A DNA stretch of 10,548 bases from Isohypsibius dastychi (lineage: Eukaryota > Tardigrada > Eutardigrada > Parachela > Isohypsibiidae). The position numbers and the translations under genes are program-made. The stretch spans positions 1-10,548 of the forward strand of contig JAQIWT010001503.1 of assembly GCA_034696485.1 (NCBI GenBank), in the 5' to 3' direction. A model generated the notes under the pieces. The model made no database searches. It was given only the letters and a program-made list of their open reading frames with translations, and was not told the origin of the DNA. Positions 8,901-10,548 of the stretch are shown here, piece by piece (within the stretch, counting starts at the first letter, position 1; the number at the start of each line of letters is the position of its first letter).

Positions 8901-9874
8901 GTGCACAACCGGAAGTACTTACACAGATCGGCGATGCTGCACAAACAACGAGAAATAAAAGATCTAATCCACAAGACGTAATCCACGTTGGCTTTCTTTT
9001 CTCCTGAAATGAAAAATATTAAACAAGAACTAAGGTGGTTCCCCGAGGAAGTCACATACCAAGTGATATTTCGCACAAAACCGGTAATCTTCGCACACCA
9101 GAAAACGGTAGACTGAATCTGAGCAAGAACTCTTGGATTAACGAGATGAAAGACGAATGGCCGAAACGTAGAAGATCTTGAAATATCATGCGAGACTCAG
9201 CAGACTGGATGATCTGAAACAACGATTGCCACGAAATTCATATTATCTCCACGGTTTACAGAAATAAAAGTCAATAGTACCTCGAAGTCTTCGCTGATAT
9301 TCCGCACAAGTGGATACAAGGCTGTTTTCCAGAATATCTCCTCATATTTGGTTTTAGCCAACTTGGGATCTTTTCTGACCGCTTTGCACGTCAGGAGAAA
9401 GAACCTGGATGTGACAGTCAATCGTAATTCACACGGTTCGTCTTGATGGAATTAACATACTCGACTCGAGCTTTCCGAAGTTCCGGATCGTTCAGCGCGC
9501 TTCTCGAATCCACCGAATCAACGCGGTTCCGAATCCAGCTCCGCAACTCTTCGTAAGAACTATCAACCAATTCATATTGATAAATTTGTCAGAATTGGTA
9601 GCGTTAATGACCTTGCTATTTTCTGGAATCTTAGCATCTGCGTTTGAAGCTCAGAAGAAGTCGCTGGATTAGACGAGCCTGTTTTGGAGCCATGGCTCGA
9701 AGACGTTCCGGAAGGTTTTCCAATCACGGAGTCGCCACTTCCATTATGATGACGATGTGTTCGGGTGTTGTTAGATGCCATAGCCTGAAAGTAAAGGCAA
9801 AAGTTCACAGCAGCTCGCTAACAGGAAAGCTAGAACACTCAAGTCCTTGTACTTACGGAAACCCAGGAAAACAT
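5985..9874 (-). CDS. smg5: SMG5-like nonsense-mediated mRNA decay factor (EST1-like and PIN domains)
   Basis: SMG5 acts with SMG7 on phosphorylated UPF1, recruiting decay and phosphatase activities in the cytoplasm. Exons: 9874-9857 (six codons), 9781/9784-9612, 9559-9461, 9404-9281, 9213-9060, 9003-8923, 8862-8697, 8637-8443, 8382-8195, 8120-7942, 7861-7790, 7728-7617, 7561-7425, 7369-7288, 7222-7092, 7033-6905, 6850-6634, 6547-6370, 6306-6137, 6079-5985. From the ATG at 9781 this is 892 residues; all junctions keep phase and the human protein is about 1016. Residues 1-48 are Ser/Gly/His-rich. About 50-400 is the EST1/14-3-3-like domain (KYEEIFWKTALYP, ADLYRY, LHPDLL). FPNVFWSIVNIINLL (561-575) and KLVMAQRL (681-688) are SMG5 hallmarks. 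The PIN domain runs from YLVIDT (714-719) to about 850. Asp718 and Asp839 match SMG6 catalytic positions; the middle acid appears lost (Ser806/Val807). An acidic run sits near 290-300. SMG6 is less likely: no long N-terminus, and the MAQ-to-PIN linker is SMG5-type. The acceptor at 8121 could instead be 8109. Confidence 0.92.
8863..8922 (-). other. 60-nt SMG5 intron with no in-frame stop
   Basis: Donor T|GTAAGTAC and acceptor CGCTTACAG|AT are both strong. Removing it restores the ADLYRY motif, which matches DLSRY of SMG5 and DIARY of SMG7. Its length is a multiple of three and it reads through, so unspliced RNA would encode a 20-residue insertion without a premature stop. Splicing is preferred on homology. 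Confidence 0.8.
9785..9856 (-). other. Intron at the 5' end of SMG5
   Basis: A 72-bp candidate intron with a strong donor (TTTCC|GTAAGT) and a strong acceptor (CTTTACTTTCAG|GCT) just before the ATG at 9781. If cis-spliced, the upstream exon contributes an in-frame ATG at 9874-9872 and adds MFSWVSA to the N-terminus. Alternatively, the acceptor receives a spliced leader and translation starts at 9781. A tiny upstream ORF of four codons (ATG at 9910-9908) would precede it in a longer leader. Confidence 0.6.
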
Positions 9875-10453
9875 ACTCAAGATAAACTTCCGGACTAGGG
9901 ATCATCCATTAATTCAATCGCTCAGCTCGATTCCTCACCAACTGATTCGGGGTTGTACGCTGATAAATCACTGATGAGATTGAGAACACACCGTAAAAAA
10001 ACACGCCAGTGATTCTGACCTGATTTGAATGACCATATACTCATTCTCAGCTGGAACAGCAAAATAACATCTGATCCTTCAATCAACCCAACATCCTACA
10101 CGTCATTCACGACAGAACTGAACATAGAAACCAAGGAAAAAGGAAGCTTTAAACGGATAATTTATTTTCAAATGTTGACGAGACAAATCAGCTGTTTCGA
10201 AATGGCAAGTTTACCACGCACAAAGTAGCAAGCTACCACATCAGTCTCTTACTACTGTACTGTACTTTGGTTCTCTGAACTTGGAATTCTTATATTCTTG
10301 TATTATATTCGTCTATGTTATTATATGTATTGTGCATATTTATTATATATACAATATGTACTATGTTACCACTGCGTAATAGTACTACGGTTTTTTCCAG
10401 GAACCGTTCTGCCTCTTGCATGTACTCCGTCCTCTCGCGTAATTGGGCACCCT
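9875..10453. other. Upstream region of SMG5, no gene seen
   Basis: This should hold the SMG5 promoter and leader. No frame here has protein-like features: the one open at 10025-10228 on the plus strand has no recognisable motif and no splice-supported partner. From about 10285 to 10375 the DNA is very AT-rich with alternating TAT/ATA runs. A weak 6-bp inverted repeat (ACGGTT and AACCGT) lies at 10387-10407. Confidence 0.5.
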
Positions 10454-10548
10454 TTTCGCTGTATCGATCGTCTCACCAAGTGCGCAGCCAGAGGGTACAC
10501 CCGGGGTTCACGCATTGTGTGTGTGGTGAGCCGATCGATACAGCAAAA
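10454..10548. repeat. Long imperfect inverted repeat (hairpin) at the window edge
   Basis: The arms at 10458-10478 and 10524-10544 are complementary at 20 of 21 positions; the single mismatch is 10471 against 10531. Pairing extends outwards through TTTT and AAAA across a one-base bulge. It also extends inwards, with AGTGCG (10479-10484) pairing with CGCATT (10511-10516, one G-T pair) across an unpaired GTGTGTG. The folded RNA would have about 30 base pairs and a loop of about 26 nt. It could be a microRNA precursor, the terminal repeats of a short non-autonomous transposon, or a structured regulatory element. The window ends inside or just after it. Confidence 0.6.

Noticed and set aside
9600-9784. 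SMG6 or SMG7 as the identity of the long minus-strand gene
   Set aside because: SMG7 lacks a PIN domain and SMG6 has a long N-terminus and a full catalytic triad. The MAQ linker, the middle-region motifs and the degenerate PIN fit SMG5 best.
10025-10228. Plus-strand open frame of 67 codons upstream of SMG5
   Set aside because: Low-complexity composition, no known motif, no conserved start context or splice support.
10485-10515. GGTTCA-like box in the hairpin loop as a tRNA T-arm
   Set aside because: No acceptor stem, D-arm or anticodon arm can be formed around it; the dominant fold is one long hairpin.

Overview
This is eukaryotic, animal-type DNA. Protein-coding homology is broken up by many small GT-AG introns of about 52-86 bp, with a few longer ones in one gene. 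Every junction I place keeps codon phase and rebuilds a known animal protein. Short introns, compact spacing, moderate GC and overlapping convergent genes suggest a small-genome invertebrate. A nematode of the Trichuris/Trichinella side is my best guess, but this is inference; a mite or tardigrade is not excluded. Layout, left to right: (1) 64-189, minus strand, a probable first exon with a signal peptide, belonging to a gene that runs off the left edge. (2) 749-3870, plus strand, a four-exon RASL11/RERG-like small GTPase (gene A) with long introns. (3) 4116-5125, minus strand, a second four-exon RASL11-like GTPase (gene B) with tiny introns, tail-to-tail with gene A. Both genes are split at the same two phase-1 sites, and a third, phase-0 intron lies in the same region of both, so they are an old inverted duplicate pair. 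Gene B has lost key nucleotide-binding residues. (4) 5765-5950, plus strand, a 61-residue single-span membrane protein that may be the last exon of a longer protein, with a candidate exon at 5168-5235. (5) 5985-9874, minus strand, a complete SMG5-type nonsense-mediated decay factor: EST1-like N-terminal domain, a middle region and a C-terminal PIN domain, in 19-20 coding exons. Its stop codon is 34 bp from the stop of the small membrane protein gene, so their 3' ends must overlap. (6) 9875-10548, non-coding as far as I can see, AT-rich in part, ending in a long imperfect hairpin that reaches the window edge. The genes do not form a pathway or operon. SMG5 acts in cytoplasmic mRNA surveillance, while the two Ras-like proteins are probably signalling or regulatory GTPases without lipid anchors. 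I found no rRNA, tRNA, CRISPR array, virus or intact transposon. The most interesting items are the divergent GTPase pair, the partly retained catalytic residues of the SMG5 PIN domain, a 60-nt intron in SMG5 that is readable in frame, the antisense 3' overlap, and the terminal hairpin.
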